Shown in pieces: positions 8,235-17,459 of a DNA stretch of 64,000 nt. Position numbers and translations under genes: made by a program. The stretch comes from CAVYUC01 sp963816685 (GTDB taxonomy: Bacteria; Bacteroidota; Bacteroidia; Bacteroidales; Prolixibacteraceae), in the NCBI GenBank assembly GCA_963816685.1, contig CAWFMB010000012.1, positions 272,326-336,325 of the forward strand. The letters run 5' to 3'. Positions within the stretch are counted from its first letter, which is position 1; each line of letters begins with the position of its first letter. The notes under the pieces are model-generated. The model worked only from the letters and a program-made list of their open reading frames with translations, was not told where the DNA came from and made no database searches.

Positions 8235-8810
8235 TCATAATTTCACCTTTATTCCAAAGGGGAAAAATGTAAAAGCATAAAAATTATCAAAATGGTCAAT
8301 GTTCATCGGTGAATAATAAATCCGATTAAATGGCACTAACACAATCAAAGGTGAGGATTCAATATAGAGTCCTTTGGTTATCCTTATGTTTAAGGTCAAA
8401 CTTGCATTAATAGTCGCACCAAAGCTATCATTATCATCCCAGTTAACATGTAATGCTCCAAGCCCAAGTCCGCCGGTCCAAAACAACTTGTCTTTTTTTA
8501 AATTCAATTTATAATATCCATTTATACTCAACTGGCTCAAATTACTTTTAAGGTCATAAAGTTGGTCAGTCATAAAAAACCCAAAATGACGTGAGTGTTC
8601 ATAAGAAATCCCATACTGCCAATTTTTCTTTAAGTCTTTTTGATATTCGAAAAATGTGCGAATACCCAGCGAATTATATCCATCGACTATAAATCCTGTT
8701 TGAAATGCCAGGTAATCAGTTTTTACAGATGTTTCTTTTCCAGTCTGTGAAAATCCATTGATACTTAGTAATCCCAGAAACACAAACATTATACTTATTC
8801 TCATTCTCAT
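8235..8810 (-). CDS. Secreted outer-membrane beta-barrel-like protein
   Basis: A 191-residue protein with a signal peptide (MRMRISIMFVFLGLLSINGF, cut near FSQ) and then alternating hydrophobic and polar stretches rich in Tyr, Trp and Gly (for example WQYGISYEHSRHFGFF and LFWTGGLGLGALHVNWDD). It ends in a hydrophobic strand with a charged last turn (FFPFGIKVKL), the usual sign of an outer-membrane barrel. No specific family recognised and no operon partner. Confidence 0.6.
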   Translation of the reverse strand: MRMRISIMFVFLGLLSINGFSQTGKETSVKTDYLAFQTGFIVDGYNSLGIRTFFEYQKDLKKNWQYGISYEHSRHFGFFMTDQLYDLKSNLSQLSINGYYKLNLKKDKLFWTGGLGLGALHVNWDDNDSFGATINASLTLNIRITKGLYIESSPLIVLVPFNRIYYSPMNIDHFDNFYAFTFFPFGIKVKL

Positions 8811-9457
8811 ATTATTAGCAAAATTACAGGGAATGTCGTTTTACCTGATATATCTAAGGAATTTTATCATTGGTTATTGGCTAGTTACAATGAAGCACAA
8901 CAGTATTTTATCCTTCGTACGGGCAAAATACAAACACAAAGTGCTGAAATTAAAAATTTATAGTGAATAAGAAGGGAAGTTTCGGGTATAAAGTTTAAAG
9001 AAAGGAGTTCCGGGTTCCGGAGCCAAAGTTTAAGGTTTAAAGGAAGGAGTTCGGAATTCAAAGTTCCGGGAACTCCGGGTTCGAAATTGGATGGGTGCAA
9101 CAGGCAAAATGCTCGTGGCACGGAGCTCAAGCTTATGGCTTGAGAATAGCGTTGCAGGGTAAGGGTTAAAGAAGGAAGTTCCGGATTCCAGGTTTCAGGG
9201 CAAAAGTGTCCATTTGGGCAGGTTCAACTTTCATTTAAAGGGAAGAGTTCCAGGCCTCATCCGACCGAACTGAACCATGAGCTCCAGGGGAGTTTAAAGT
9301 TAAGACTACCCGATTGTAACACGTTTTATTTATCTTCATTGTAAAGACAGAAAATATAACTAAGAATATACAATACCGGTCGTTGAAAAAGAAGTTAGCA
9401 ACTCATGGCGGGAAGTTTATCTGTCAGATTATACCATAAACAAGGACTTTCTGCTGA
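8811..9457. other. Gene-free stretch with dispersed repeats
   Basis: No gene supported in about 650 bases. It holds the second copy of the 70-base repeat (8901-8970) and a partial copy C of the larger repeat (9052-9145, words GTTCCGGG, GGATGGGTGCAACAGGCAAA, CTCGTGGC), followed by more GTTCCGGG-type text to about 9300. The minus-strand open frame at 8885-9130 is repeat-encoded, like the tail of the decarboxylase, and is not annotated as a gene. Confidence 0.6.
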
Positions 9458-9940
9458 TTATGGTTTTAATTTCCAAACTTTGTCTGAAAAGGGCAGATAT
9501 TCAGGTAATGCAGCCGAACCATACCAGGTAAAGATATCGTAATCCAAAAGTCCATTTTTTACAGCAGGATCGGTTTGCAAATGTTCTTTTGCTTCCTCAA
9601 CGGTCTTGATGTTGTTCAGAATAAAAATTCCTCTGTAACCATTTTGGTTCTTGCCAAATGGTCCTGCAACAATTATTTTACCTTCTTCAACCAATTTGTT
9701 AATGTTGTCAAGATGTCCTCTAAAACTTTCGCTAATTAGCCCTTTGTCTGCGGTAGTGTTTGTGCCTGTTTTTAGAATGACCAAAAAGTAATTTTTCATT
9801 CCATATTCATCGCTTCCTAACTTGTCAGACAATGTCTTGTCGTAATTAGGGTTCACAACAGTTGTGTCCTTTGGATTATTTGATTGTCCAAAAGTCAGGT
9901 TTACTGTCAATAGCATTATGATAATAAAGGAGTATTTCAT
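9458..9940 (-). CDS. Exported YciI-like domain protein
   Basis: A protein of 160 residues from the ATG at 9938-9940, giving a clean signal peptide (MKYSFIIIMLLTVNLTFG, cut before QSNNP). The body reads as a YciI-like (dimeric alpha-beta barrel) domain: YFLVILKTG near the start, then FRGHLDNINKLVEEGKIIVA and GPFG, then GIFILNNIKTVEEAKEHLQT. An upstream ATG at 9970 is possible but would hide the signal peptide. YciI-like proteins are of uncertain function, and a periplasmic version is somewhat unusual. No operon partner. Confidence 0.78.
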   Translation of the reverse strand: MKYSFIIIMLLTVNLTFGQSNNPKDTTVVNPNYDKTLSDKLGSDEYGMKNYFLVILKTGTNTTADKGLISESFRGHLDNINKLVEEGKIIVAGPFGKNQNGYRGIFILNNIKTVEEAKEHLQTDPAVKNGLLDYDIFTWYGSAALPEYLPFSDKVWKLKP

Positions 9941-10303
9941 TTCTTTGTCCTTTTGCTGGTATGTTTTCATTTTTTCATTACCCAAAACGGCGGTTGGCAA
10001 TATGAAACGTTGGAAATTCGGCGCTACTTCAATATCATGGTACAACAATATCTGATGTATGAGCCAAATCCCGAAATCTAGGCCCCCAAGTTATGTGGTT
10101 TAAGTTACTAAAAAATATCTAATTGAAAAAAATCGCTCTGTAATATAACATGTAAAAATCTATTCTTAAAATTGATGACAGCAGATTGGTTAATGAGTAT
10201 GTACGCCAAATAAAATTAAAGAAAACTTCTTATTTATGGAAGGAAAGACGAATGGAGACCTGCGACCCGTTATTTACTTTTTGCAACTCTATTCTGCCAA
10301 ATA
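9941..10303. other. Gene-free stretch
   Basis: No gene, repeat or structured RNA recognised. A plus-strand open frame beginning at 10186 runs antisense through tRNA-Asp and is rejected. Confidence 0.5.
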
Positions 10304-10327
10304 GAAAAAGCAGCCTTTTGAGCTGCT
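10304..10327 (-). terminator. Rho-independent terminator after tRNA-Asp
   Basis: On the minus strand AGCAGC (10322-10327) pairs with GCTGCT (10309-10314) around an eight-base loop and is followed by a short T run. It lies directly downstream of tRNA-Asp. Confidence 0.8.
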
Positions 10328-10331
10328 TCTG

Positions 10332-10405
10332 CGGTGACGACGAGACTCGAACTCGCGACCCTCGGCGTGACAGGCCGATATTCTAACCAACTGAACTACG
10401 CCACC
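10332..10405 (-). tRNA. tRNA-Asp (GTC)
   Basis: A 74-base cloverleaf on the minus strand. The acceptor stem GGTGGCG pairs with CGTCACC (one G-U), followed by the discriminator G. The D arm is GTTCAGTTGGTTAGAAT, the anticodon arm TCGGC-CTGTCAC-GCCGA gives anticodon GTC, and the T arm is standard (TCGCGAGTTCGAGTCTCG). The 3' CCA is not encoded. It has its own promoter and terminator, so it is a single-gene transcription unit. Confidence 0.97.
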
Positions 10406-10454
10406 TTTTTTATTTTTCCCCTCTTTCCTGTTTTACCATTTCTGAAAGGCGATG

Positions 10455-10484
10455 CAAATATATACTTTCTTTTTTTTTCTGCAA
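10455..10484 (-). promoter_or_regulatory. Bacteroidota-type promoter for tRNA-Asp
   Basis: On the minus strand a TTG (-33 element, 10482-10484) is followed after 19 bases by TATATTTG (-7 element, 10455-10462), matching the TAnnTTTG consensus. Transcription would start near 10448, about 43 bases before the mature tRNA. Confidence 0.75.
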
Positions 10485-10549
10485 CAATAAAAATAAAAAT
10501 TTTCTTTCCTTAAAAACATTTGGAAACCTTCTCTCTGAAACTGACATCG

Positions 10550-11476
10550 TTAAGGTTCCACCTGTATCAAATGATCTTTTTGCAACTGTTTTTCACCTTC
10601 CCAGCGATATGCAGTAAGTGTTTTGGTGCCGGTGACACACGAATCGACACAACAAACATTCTGACGAATAATAAACGGCCCGTTCCCTCTGCAATAATGG
10701 CCAAAAAAGACGATTGGATTTTCCTCAGGATATTCAAAAAAAGGGGGTAAAATTTGCCCGGGGACAGTATATTCGGGGAGTGTATATTTTCCTTCAAACG
10801 AAATTTCCTGAAATGTTTTTCCCGAAGGATCATCCCACCAGCGTGTTCGAAACGTTCTGGGTGAAATGCCTTTGTTGTTTTTAATTTTCAAGTCACCGGG
10901 CATTTTTAAATAAATCCCTTTTGACACGAGCCAGATGTTTTGCGAAAGTGTGGATTCAGGATTTTTATATAATTCCTGCAAAACTTTCTTTTTAATTTTT
11001 TCCGGTGGAAGTGCTTTCTTCAGATATCCAACAGCCTCATCCGACCAACAGGCATGAATTATTCTGATGTTTTCAAGTTCGAGAAAAAGGGGCAGGGTTC
11101 TCAACCATTTCATATAGCTCTCCCACTCTTCATTTTTCGATGAAAATTCATTCAACGTCTTAAAAGCCGGCATCAGGCTTTTCCGGGATATTTTTGAAGG
11201 CTGGGCATTTTTTTTAATCCTCAAATCAGTAATTAAGGTTGCCAGTTCGTGATTTCCAAGAATGGCCAGAGCATTTCCATTATCGACCATGTTTCTCACT
11301 ATTTTCATGGTTTTCCTGATTTCGGGGCCACGGTTTATAAAATCGCCTACAAACACAGCTTTTCTTTCAGGATGCGAATAACCTTCGGGTGTTTTTGTAT
11401 ATCCCAAATTCAAAAGAAGTTTTTTCAGCAGGTTTGCATACCCATGGACATCTCCAATTATATCGTACATACTCAT
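10550..11476 (-). CDS. PPP-type metallophosphoesterase
   Basis: A 308-residue calcineurin-like phosphoesterase with the metal-binding motifs GDVHG (8-12), GDFINRG (44-50), GNHE (74-77), then HACW and a late GHY. This combination is that of the PPP family of serine/threonine protein phosphatases and diadenosine tetraphosphatases; the substrate is not clear. Cytoplasmic. It is separated by a strong terminator from the upstream symporter gene, so it is expressed on its own. Confidence 0.88.
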   Translation of the reverse strand: MSMYDIIGDVHGYANLLKKLLLNLGYTKTPEGYSHPERKAVFVGDFINRGPEIRKTMKIVRNMVDNGNALAILGNHELATLITDLRIKKNAQPSKISRKSLMPAFKTLNEFSSKNEEWESYMKWLRTLPLFLELENIRIIHACWSDEAVGYLKKALPPEKIKKKVLQELYKNPESTLSQNIWLVSKGIYLKMPGDLKIKNNKGISPRTFRTRWWDDPSGKTFQEISFEGKYTLPEYTVPGQILPPFFEYPEENPIVFFGHYCRGNGPFIIRQNVCCVDSCVTGTKTLTAYRWEGEKQLQKDHLIQVEP

Positions 11477-11490
11477 TTCTTTGTTTACTA

Positions 11491-11526
11491 AAATAAAAAA
11501 TAGCTGCCAATATCGACAGCTATTTT
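11491..11526 (-). terminator. Terminator after the SGLT symporter gene
   Basis: Perfect ten-base arms AAAATAGCTG (11497-11506) and CAGCTATTTT (11517-11526) followed on the minus strand by a T-rich run. It lies between the symporter stop (11549) and the start of the phosphoesterase (11476). Confidence 0.85.
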
Positions 11527-11548
11527 CATTTTTATTTTACCGGCTATT

Positions 11549-13210
11549 CTACCAGAAATAGGCGTAGAATACAAGAATTATAGTAATTATAATTGCCGAA
11601 TTGATGATATCCCAGTAATTGTAGGATGCTCTTGTTTCAGCACGTTGCTCTGCGGAAGCTGATCCCATGGTTAACCCTATAATTGTTTTAGGATCCTTTG
11701 AAGGAGTAAAGTAACTGATGATAATCATGGAGATGATTACAAGAACAAAAAGATATATTTCGTAATGCAGCCAGTTGTGTTGCAGGAAAATAGCATAAAG
11801 AAGAGAATCTTCTGAAACTGAATCAGAGAAAACGTTTAAACCCAAACGTACCATTCCCAAGGTAAATCCAATAACAAGTCCCCAGATTCCGGCAGATGGA
11901 GTTGTTCGTTTTGATATAACCCCAAGAAGGAAAACTGCTGCTATACCAGGTGCCAGCAACGACTGCACATCCTGTAAATATTCATACAAAACTTTTCCAA
12001 GGCCTTTCATTACAGGAATCCATGCAATTCCCAGGAGCACAATTGCTACAGTAGCAAGACGCCCAATAATCACGTAATGTTTTTCGCTTTTATTTGGCCT
12101 GTATTTTTGATAGAAATCGATTGTAAAAAGCATTGCCGATGAGTTGAACAGTGCAGCCAGCGAACTCATCAATGCTGCTAAAATCCCGCCAATTACAATT
12201 CCCTTAAATCCTATTGGCAATAATTCGGTTACAAGGCTTGAAAATGCTGCATCATTATTTTTGAGTACTAAAATTCCTTTTTGATTCAGTGCGTATGCAA
12301 TCATTCCGGGAATCAGGAAAATGAATACAGGTGTTAATTTCAGGTAGGCGCCAAAAATTGTTCCTCTTCTTGACTGTTTCATATCGCGTCCCGAAAGCAC
12401 TCGCTGAACAATAAACTGGTCGGTACACCAATACCAAAAACCAATAATTGCCGATCCAAGTATCACTCCTGTCCAGGGAAAATCAGGATCTTTTGGAGAG
12501 CGCATTAAACTTGTCATTGGATCGCCATGAACACTGACATTAGCACGGCAAATTTCCATCATTTCGTGCCATCCTCCCACTTTTATCAAACCTAAAACCA
12601 GTACAGCAATTGAACCAATCAATAATATCGGAGTTTGCAGAACGGATGTATAAAGTACCGCTTTCATTCCTCCAAATGTGGTGTAGAGACCTGTAAGAAC
12701 AACCAATCCCACAGCACTTACCCAGAAGAAATCGATATTGTATCCCCAGAAAGAAATGTATGAGATATTGAAAACATCTTTAAAAACAACACCACCGGCA
12801 TAAACTGTTACCGCCACTTTTGTTAAAATATAGCTTACAAGCGAAATAATCGAAAGAAAAGAACGTGCCTGCGAATTATATCTTCTTTCGAGGAATTCGG
12901 GCATGGTAAAAACTTTACTTCGTGAATAAAACGGCACGAATAACCAGCCAAGCATTAAAATCATCCAGCCATGCATTTCCCAATGAGCCATTGCCATTCC
13001 ACTTTCTGCACCGGCACCTGCAAGACCAACCAAATGCTCTGAACCAATATTCGATGCAAAAATTGAAGCTCCGATTGCAATCCAGGTTGCATCGCGTCCC
13101 GCTAAAAAATAATCGGTAGTATCCTTGTCCTTTTTTCGGATAACCCAAACAACAATTCCCACCAGGCCCAGAACAAAAAGACCAAGAACAATCCAGTCGA
13201 GTGTACTCAT
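11549..13210 (-). CDS. SGLT-type sodium/sugar symporter (SSS family)
   Basis: A 553-residue inner-membrane transporter with about 14 hydrophobic segments. The start (DWIVLGLFVLGLVGIVVWVI), the signature TTDYFLAGRDATWIAIGASI followed by FASNIGSEHLVGLAGAG, and FTMPEFLERRYN identify the SSS family and the branch of Vibrio SGLT, which imports galactose or glucose with Na+. The N and E of SNIGSEH correspond in position to residues near the sodium and sugar sites of vSGLT. It lies 61 bases downstream of the Nudix-type regulator in the same direction and close to a galactose locus, so galactose or a related sugar is a reasonable but unproven substrate. Confidence 0.9.
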   Translation of the reverse strand: MSTLDWIVLGLFVLGLVGIVVWVIRKKDKDTTDYFLAGRDATWIAIGASIFASNIGSEHLVGLAGAGAESGMAMAHWEMHGWMILMLGWLFVPFYSRSKVFTMPEFLERRYNSQARSFLSIISLVSYILTKVAVTVYAGGVVFKDVFNISYISFWGYNIDFFWVSAVGLVVLTGLYTTFGGMKAVLYTSVLQTPILLIGSIAVLVLGLIKVGGWHEMMEICRANVSVHGDPMTSLMRSPKDPDFPWTGVILGSAIIGFWYWCTDQFIVQRVLSGRDMKQSRRGTIFGAYLKLTPVFIFLIPGMIAYALNQKGILVLKNNDAAFSSLVTELLPIGFKGIVIGGILAALMSSLAALFNSSAMLFTIDFYQKYRPNKSEKHYVIIGRLATVAIVLLGIAWIPVMKGLGKVLYEYLQDVQSLLAPGIAAVFLLGVISKRTTPSAGIWGLVIGFTLGMVRLGLNVFSDSVSEDSLLYAIFLQHNWLHYEIYLFVLVIISMIIISYFTPSKDPKTIIGLTMGSASAEQRAETRASYNYWDIINSAIIITIILVFYAYFW

Positions 13211-13271
13211 GTTTTAAGTTTTTTATGGTTTAATTTAAGTTCAAAACTTGCAATAAATGTAATTTTTATTT

Positions 13272-13952
13272 TTAAAGTTTTACAATTCTTTCCAGTTCAA
13301 CTTCAGCAATATTTTCCTTTAACCGGTAATAATAGGCTCCCTTTTTTGATTCAGTTGAATTTTTCTGATCCAGTTTCTCAAGAACTCCCAGTGAAAGTAT
13401 TTTCTTTCTGAAATTTCCAGGGTCAAATTCCCGCTGATAAATAGCTTCATATAATTTACGCAATTGAAGTAATGTAAATTTTTTTGGCAGCAACTCACTG
13501 CCAACCAAACTCGAACCTGCTTTTTGTTGTAATTTTATGATTGCCTGAGTAACCATTTCACGATGATCAAAAATCAATTCGGGCAAATCGTTTAACGGCA
13601 GCCATTTTGCACCATGTGTTACAGCTTTCGCTTTATTATAGCTGTCAATTCTGATTAACGCAAAAAAAGTGACACTAATCACACGTTCAAAAGAATCACG
13701 CAACGGATTGGAGAATGTTGCGACCTGTTCAAGAAAAATATTGTCGAGACCCGTTGTTTGTTTAAGCACCCTGCAGGCAGCTGCTTCAGCAGATTCCCCT
13801 TCTCTCACAAAACCACCCATTAACGACCATGAACCTTTTACCGGCTCAAAAGCTCGCGGGTAAAGTAAAAGTTTCAGTTCTCCGGCTTCATATCCCAGTA
13901 CAACGCAATCAACAGAAAAATGAAACTTTGGATGCTGTTCGTAAAAATCCAT
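13272..13952 (-). CDS. Nudix-derived transcription regulator (NrtR/AraR-like)
   Basis: A 226-residue protein: Nudix fold (about 10-140) followed by a winged helix-turn-helix (about 155-220, LLQLRKLYEAIYQREFDPGN, FRKKILSLGVLEKL). The Nudix box begins well (GGFVREGES) but the catalytic REUxEE part reads RVLKQT, so the key glutamates are missing and the enzyme should be inactive. That is typical of regulators in which the Nudix domain senses a sugar or nucleotide-sugar ligand, as in AraR of Bacteroides and the NrtR group. It sits just upstream of the SGLT gene in the same direction and next to the galactose genes, so it probably controls sugar uptake; the effector is unknown. Confidence 0.87.
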   Translation of the reverse strand: MDFYEQHPKFHFSVDCVVLGYEAGELKLLLYPRAFEPVKGSWSLMGGFVREGESAEAAACRVLKQTTGLDNIFLEQVATFSNPLRDSFERVISVTFFALIRIDSYNKAKAVTHGAKWLPLNDLPELIFDHREMVTQAIIKLQQKAGSSLVGSELLPKKFTLLQLRKLYEAIYQREFDPGNFRKKILSLGVLEKLDQKNSTESKKGAYYYRLKENIAEVELERIVKL

Positions 13953-13993
13953 CGGTTAAGAATTTTAAAAGCATAAAACTATAAAAGTATTAA

Positions 13994-14028
13994 TCACTTT
14001 TTATAAATGAATGCTCATTTTTTATAAA
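13994..14028 (-). promoter_or_regulatory. Candidate operator: two direct repeats 21 bases apart
   Basis: TCACTTTTTATAAA (13994-14007) and TCATTTTTTATAAA (14015-14028) are spaced by 21 bases, two helical turns, directly upstream of the regulator gene. Such phased direct repeats could be an autoregulatory operator. The AT-rich background makes this tentative. Confidence 0.4.
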
Positions 14029-14358
14029 AAAATTGACAACAATACACGATTAATTGTTAAACGTACGAATCAGAAAGGACAAATTTTCCTCCTGTTTCAT
14101 TTTTCAATCTCTCATTCTACCATACGTAAGGTTCGCGTGTACGGCGTTTTCCTGATTTACAACCCTCTTCTTTCGGTAATAATCAGAAAGGAAAACATAA
14201 CCTCAGCCCTGTGAATTTTTAGGGACTATTTTTATTGCAATTAACTGATGGAAAAAAAAAGTCATCAATATCGGGGAAAGGGTCTTCGCGACATGGTAAA
14301 AGGTCTCCGATACAACTTAAAGCCCTATTGTGGCCCGGGACGACAGTAGACCCGAAAA

Positions 14359-14474
14359 ACCGTCAGAGGCGAAAGTTATAATAAGATGTTTCGCCTCTAC
14401 GAGGCTGGGGATACGTACAGATCAATTTTGCTACCATACTGCCGTTCCTGACGGAACTAAAAATTGGACAACAA
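14359..14474. repeat. Imperfect direct repeat, copy 1
   Basis: Shares with 14621-14740 the ordered words GTTATAATAArATGTTTC, GTACAGATC, ATTTTGCTAC/ATTTGCTAC, ATACTGCCGTTCCTGACGGA and ACTAAAAA. It includes the palindrome GTTCCTGACGGAAC. The look is that of a REP-like or intergenic spacer element. Confidence 0.85.
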
Positions 14475-14620
14475 ATTAATCCATTCCCCGCAGGAATAAA
14501 CGACAAATAGAATCCAATACCCCGTAAAACGAAAATATAGTATATAGAATATACGAAAATCCAAAGTGTCAGAGAAGCGACAGTTTGAAAGATATCGAAT
14601 ATGCATTTAGTCTAAAGTTC

Positions 14621-14740
14621 CGGGGCGACAGGCGACAGTTATAATAAAATGTTTCACCCCTATGAGACTTGTGAATATGTACAGATCGAATTTGCTACTA
14701 TACTGCCGTTCCTGACGGAACTAAAAACTTGACAACTTTC
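14621..14740. repeat. Imperfect direct repeat, copy 2
   Basis: Second copy of the element at 14359-14474, about 80 percent similar by eye and in the same orientation, again with GTTCCTGACGGAAC and the trailing ACTAAAAA. Confidence 0.85.
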
Positions 14741-14772
14741 ACCACCGAATTGTTTGCCATCCACGGCACACT

Positions 14773-14805
14773 AAAAAAGCCATCCACAATATCTGTGAAT
14801 GGCTT
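14773..14805 (-). terminator. Terminator after the FucP-type transporter gene
   Basis: Twelve-base arms AAGCCATCCACA (14777-14788) and TGTGAATGGCTT (14794-14805) pair with one mismatch, followed on the minus strand by six T. It closes the gntR-galK-transporter operon. Confidence 0.88.
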
Positions 14806-14831
14806 ATAGATAATTTCAAATTAATTGATTT

Positions 14832-16052
14832 TTATGAACGTATTTTCGAGCCTTTAACAGCAAAGAAAATCAAATACAGGTAATAAAAGAACAATGTACT
14901 TATTGCTGCAATCAGTCCGATATTATCCTGAATTGCACCCATTGTTGGCATAAGCACTGCAGCTCCGATAACTGAAGTTGAAATTACTCCGGATGCAACT
15001 TTCGACAAGGGGCCCAAATCTTCGAGTGCAAGACTGTAGATTGTAGGCCACATGATTGAGTGGAACAAACCGGTTCCGAGGAACAGCCAAAGTGCCACGG
15101 TATTCGCACTTGCACCGGCTGCAAGGGATGCAGCTACCAATACAGCTCCTCCAACTGCACAAAGTGTTAGAATTTGGCGGGCAGTAAATTTGCGAAGGAT
15201 AAAAATACCAGCAAGTCGGCCTACCATCAATCCACCCCAGTAATATTTTAACATATCAGTCCGCTGAATGGCAGAAAGGTCAAGGTTCAGTTCTTTTGAA
15301 TAATCTGCGAAGAAGCTGGGGATACCAATTTCAATTCCCATATAAAAGAAAATGGCCAGCGAACCAAGCCACACATGTGGATAATGAAAAGCGCTCGCTT
15401 TATACTTTTTTGGTTTTATAGCCTGATCTTTGTCCTCTTCTTCAATTTCCGGCAATTTCAGAAAAAGAAGAATAACAAAAATTACAGCCGCAATAACTGC
15501 CAGAATAATAAAAGGTTTTTGCACCTGGGTTGGATCCATTGACCCCGTATCGCCGCTGTCGGAAATAATCAACATCGAGACAAAAATAGGAGCAATAACT
15601 GTTGCAACAGAATTTAAAAAGTTGGTTAAAGTTAAACGACTTGCAGCAGTTTTAGCAGCTCCCAATGCATTCACATATGGATTTGCAACTACCTGAAGAA
15701 TAACAATTCCAAAAGCAAAAACGGCAACTCCAAACAAAAACGGGATATAACCAACAGCCACCAGCGGAATACAAAGCAAAACACCCACTGCAAGCAAGGC
15801 AACTCCAACCACAACACCTCTTTTATAACCTATGCGGTGAATCAGAAAACCAACAGGAATTGAAAATGCATAAGCACCGTAAAAGAATGAATTTGGTAAT
15901 TGTTTTAACACTTTTCCGTTAGAGAGGGTATCGAGTCTGAAAGCTTCTTTCAGGAAATCGATCATTGAATTATTCATTGTAGTCATGAACCCGATCATGA
16001 AAAACAGGGCGGCCATGACTATCAAAGGGAATAAATACTTGTTCTTACTCAT
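14832..16052 (-). CDS. FucP-type MFS sugar:H+ symporter (glucose/galactose transporter)
   Basis: A 406-residue, 12-segment major facilitator. The start (LFFMIGFMTTMNNSMIDFLK) and FFYGAYAFSIPVGFLIHRIG are typical of the FucP/GluP branch, which takes up fucose, glucose or galactose. It lies 32 bases after galK in the same direction, so galactose is the likely substrate. It seems complete and ends in its own terminator. Together with the SGLT gene at 11.5-13.2 kb the locus offers two import routes for the same kind of sugar. Confidence 0.9.
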   Translation of the reverse strand: MSKNKYLFPLIVMAALFFMIGFMTTMNNSMIDFLKEAFRLDTLSNGKVLKQLPNSFFYGAYAFSIPVGFLIHRIGYKRGVVVGVALLAVGVLLCIPLVAVGYIPFLFGVAVFAFGIVILQVVANPYVNALGAAKTAASRLTLTNFLNSVATVIAPIFVSMLIISDSGDTGSMDPTQVQKPFIILAVIAAVIFVILLFLKLPEIEEEDKDQAIKPKKYKASAFHYPHVWLGSLAIFFYMGIEIGIPSFFADYSKELNLDLSAIQRTDMLKYYWGGLMVGRLAGIFILRKFTARQILTLCAVGGAVLVAASLAAGASANTVALWLFLGTGLFHSIMWPTIYSLALEDLGPLSKVASGVISTSVIGAAVLMPTMGAIQDNIGLIAAISTLFFYYLYLIFFAVKGSKIRS

Positions 16053-16084
16053 TTTGTAGATTTTAGATTATTGTTTTAGAATGA

Positions 16085-17374
16085 TTACAATTCAAGTTTA
16101 AATGAACCCTTGGCACGGATAAACAATTTATGGCAGGCTCCTTTTCCATAAACATGCTCAAGGGTCTGAACATATTCATCTAATTTTTCCTGCGGAACAA
16201 ATGCCTGGATTGTACCGCCAAAACCACCGCCATGAACGCGCCACGCACCGCTTCCCTTCAACACCATTTCACTGAGTGCCAGAGCCAGTGAAACCACCTG
16301 TTCGTCTTTATGTACCACATCAAAAATATTTTGGTTATACATGTACGAACTGTAACCCGATTCAACCACCATTTTCAGGAAGGATTGAAAATCATTGTTT
16401 TCAAGTGCAGCAACCTGATCGACCACGCGTTGATTATCACCCTGGAAGTGGTAGGCGCGTAAAATAGCCCTATCGCCTGTTTTCTTACGGATTTCAGGTA
16501 TATTCTCAACAATTTGTTTCAATGTTACTTCCCGCAAAACACTGGCTCCAAGTTCTGCAGCCACCGATTTCATTTCGGTTGGCAACGAAGCATACTCGGC
16601 CTGCGAAGCTGCATCATCATGGCCACCTCCGACATCTGTAATTACAAGCGAAAATCCTGTGGCAACAAAATCAAAATCAACTTCCTTAACAACCGGATTT
16701 GCAGGATCTTTAAAATCGATTGTAATTAATCCACCCACAGAACAAGCCGTTTGGTCCATTAATCCGCAGGGTTTGCCAAAGTAATTATTTTCAGCCCACT
16801 GTCCGATAATTGCATTTTCAACAGCTGTCATTTTACCGTTGTTAAAAAGTGAGTTGATAATTGTTCCGATTAATACTTCAAAAGAAGCTGATGAACTTAA
16901 TCCTGAACCTTTTGGCACCCTTCCCTCGACACATGCATCAAAACCGCCAATATCATAACCTTTTTCTTTCATCCGGGCACAAATACCTTTTACAAGGGAA
17001 GAAGATGTATAAAAATCAGTTTGGTCAATTTCAAGCTCCGAAAGTTCGACCTGGAATTCAGGATAACCAGCCGATTTTATACGAATTTTGTTGGTTCCGT
17101 TCGATGCAGCAACAGCAATATTATCCAGGTTTACTGCTCCTGCCAAAACACGTCCGTAATTATGATCAGTGTGATTACCACCGATTTCTGTTCTTCCCGG
17201 AGAACTGAAAAGCTGAACATCGTCTGTACCAAATGATTTTTCAAATTCGCTCATCAGGTTGGAATACCGTTCAGCCTGTTCTTTTAAAATTGCTGTGTCA
17301 GTACCATACAATTCATGAAACAGCGGGTGATTTCCACCGTTAATTTTTTCGACTAAGCTTTTAATTTTTGTCAT
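16085..17374 (-). CDS. galK: Galactokinase
   Basis: Phosphorylates galactose to galactose-1-phosphate with ATP. The 429 residues include the galactokinase signature GRTEIGGNHTDHNYGRVLAG near residue 60-78, the GHMP phosphate loop PKGSGLSSSAS (about 144-154) and the third motif HGGGFGGTIQAF near the C-terminus. It is longer than E. coli GalK by an N-terminal extension of about 35 residues, as in other Bacteroidota. The middle gene of gntR-galK-fucP. No galT (galactose-1-phosphate uridylyltransferase) is visible in the window. Confidence 0.96.
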   Translation of the reverse strand: MTKIKSLVEKINGGNHPLFHELYGTDTAILKEQAERYSNLMSEFEKSFGTDDVQLFSSPGRTEIGGNHTDHNYGRVLAGAVNLDNIAVAASNGTNKIRIKSAGYPEFQVELSELEIDQTDFYTSSSLVKGICARMKEKGYDIGGFDACVEGRVPKGSGLSSSASFEVLIGTIINSLFNNGKMTAVENAIIGQWAENNYFGKPCGLMDQTACSVGGLITIDFKDPANPVVKEVDFDFVATGFSLVITDVGGGHDDAASQAEYASLPTEMKSVAAELGASVLREVTLKQIVENIPEIRKKTGDRAILRAYHFQGDNQRVVDQVAALENNDFQSFLKMVVESGYSSYMYNQNIFDVVHKDEQVVSLALALSEMVLKGSGAWRVHGGGFGGTIQAFVPQEKLDEYVQTLEHVYGKGACHKLFIRAKGSFKLEL

Positions 17375-17459
17375 AACTTCTTTTTATAATCTAATTTATT
17401 GATTCTTTTAAACGTATTGTCAGAACTTTTACAAAAACTTATAATGAACTAATCCATAT

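Larger units (their letters stand above)
14029..14776. other. Gene-free stretch with a duplicated segment
   Basis: No gene recognised; a short plus-strand open frame at 14011-14214 has no support. The stretch holds two imperfect direct repeats of about 110 bases listed separately, with unique filler between them. Confidence 0.5.

Noticed and set aside
8885..9130. Minus-strand open frame of 81 codons resembling the tail of psd
   Set aside because: The resemblance comes from the dispersed intergenic repeat, not from a protein family.
10186..10386. Plus-strand open frame of 66 codons
   Set aside because: It runs antisense through tRNA-Asp and its terminator.
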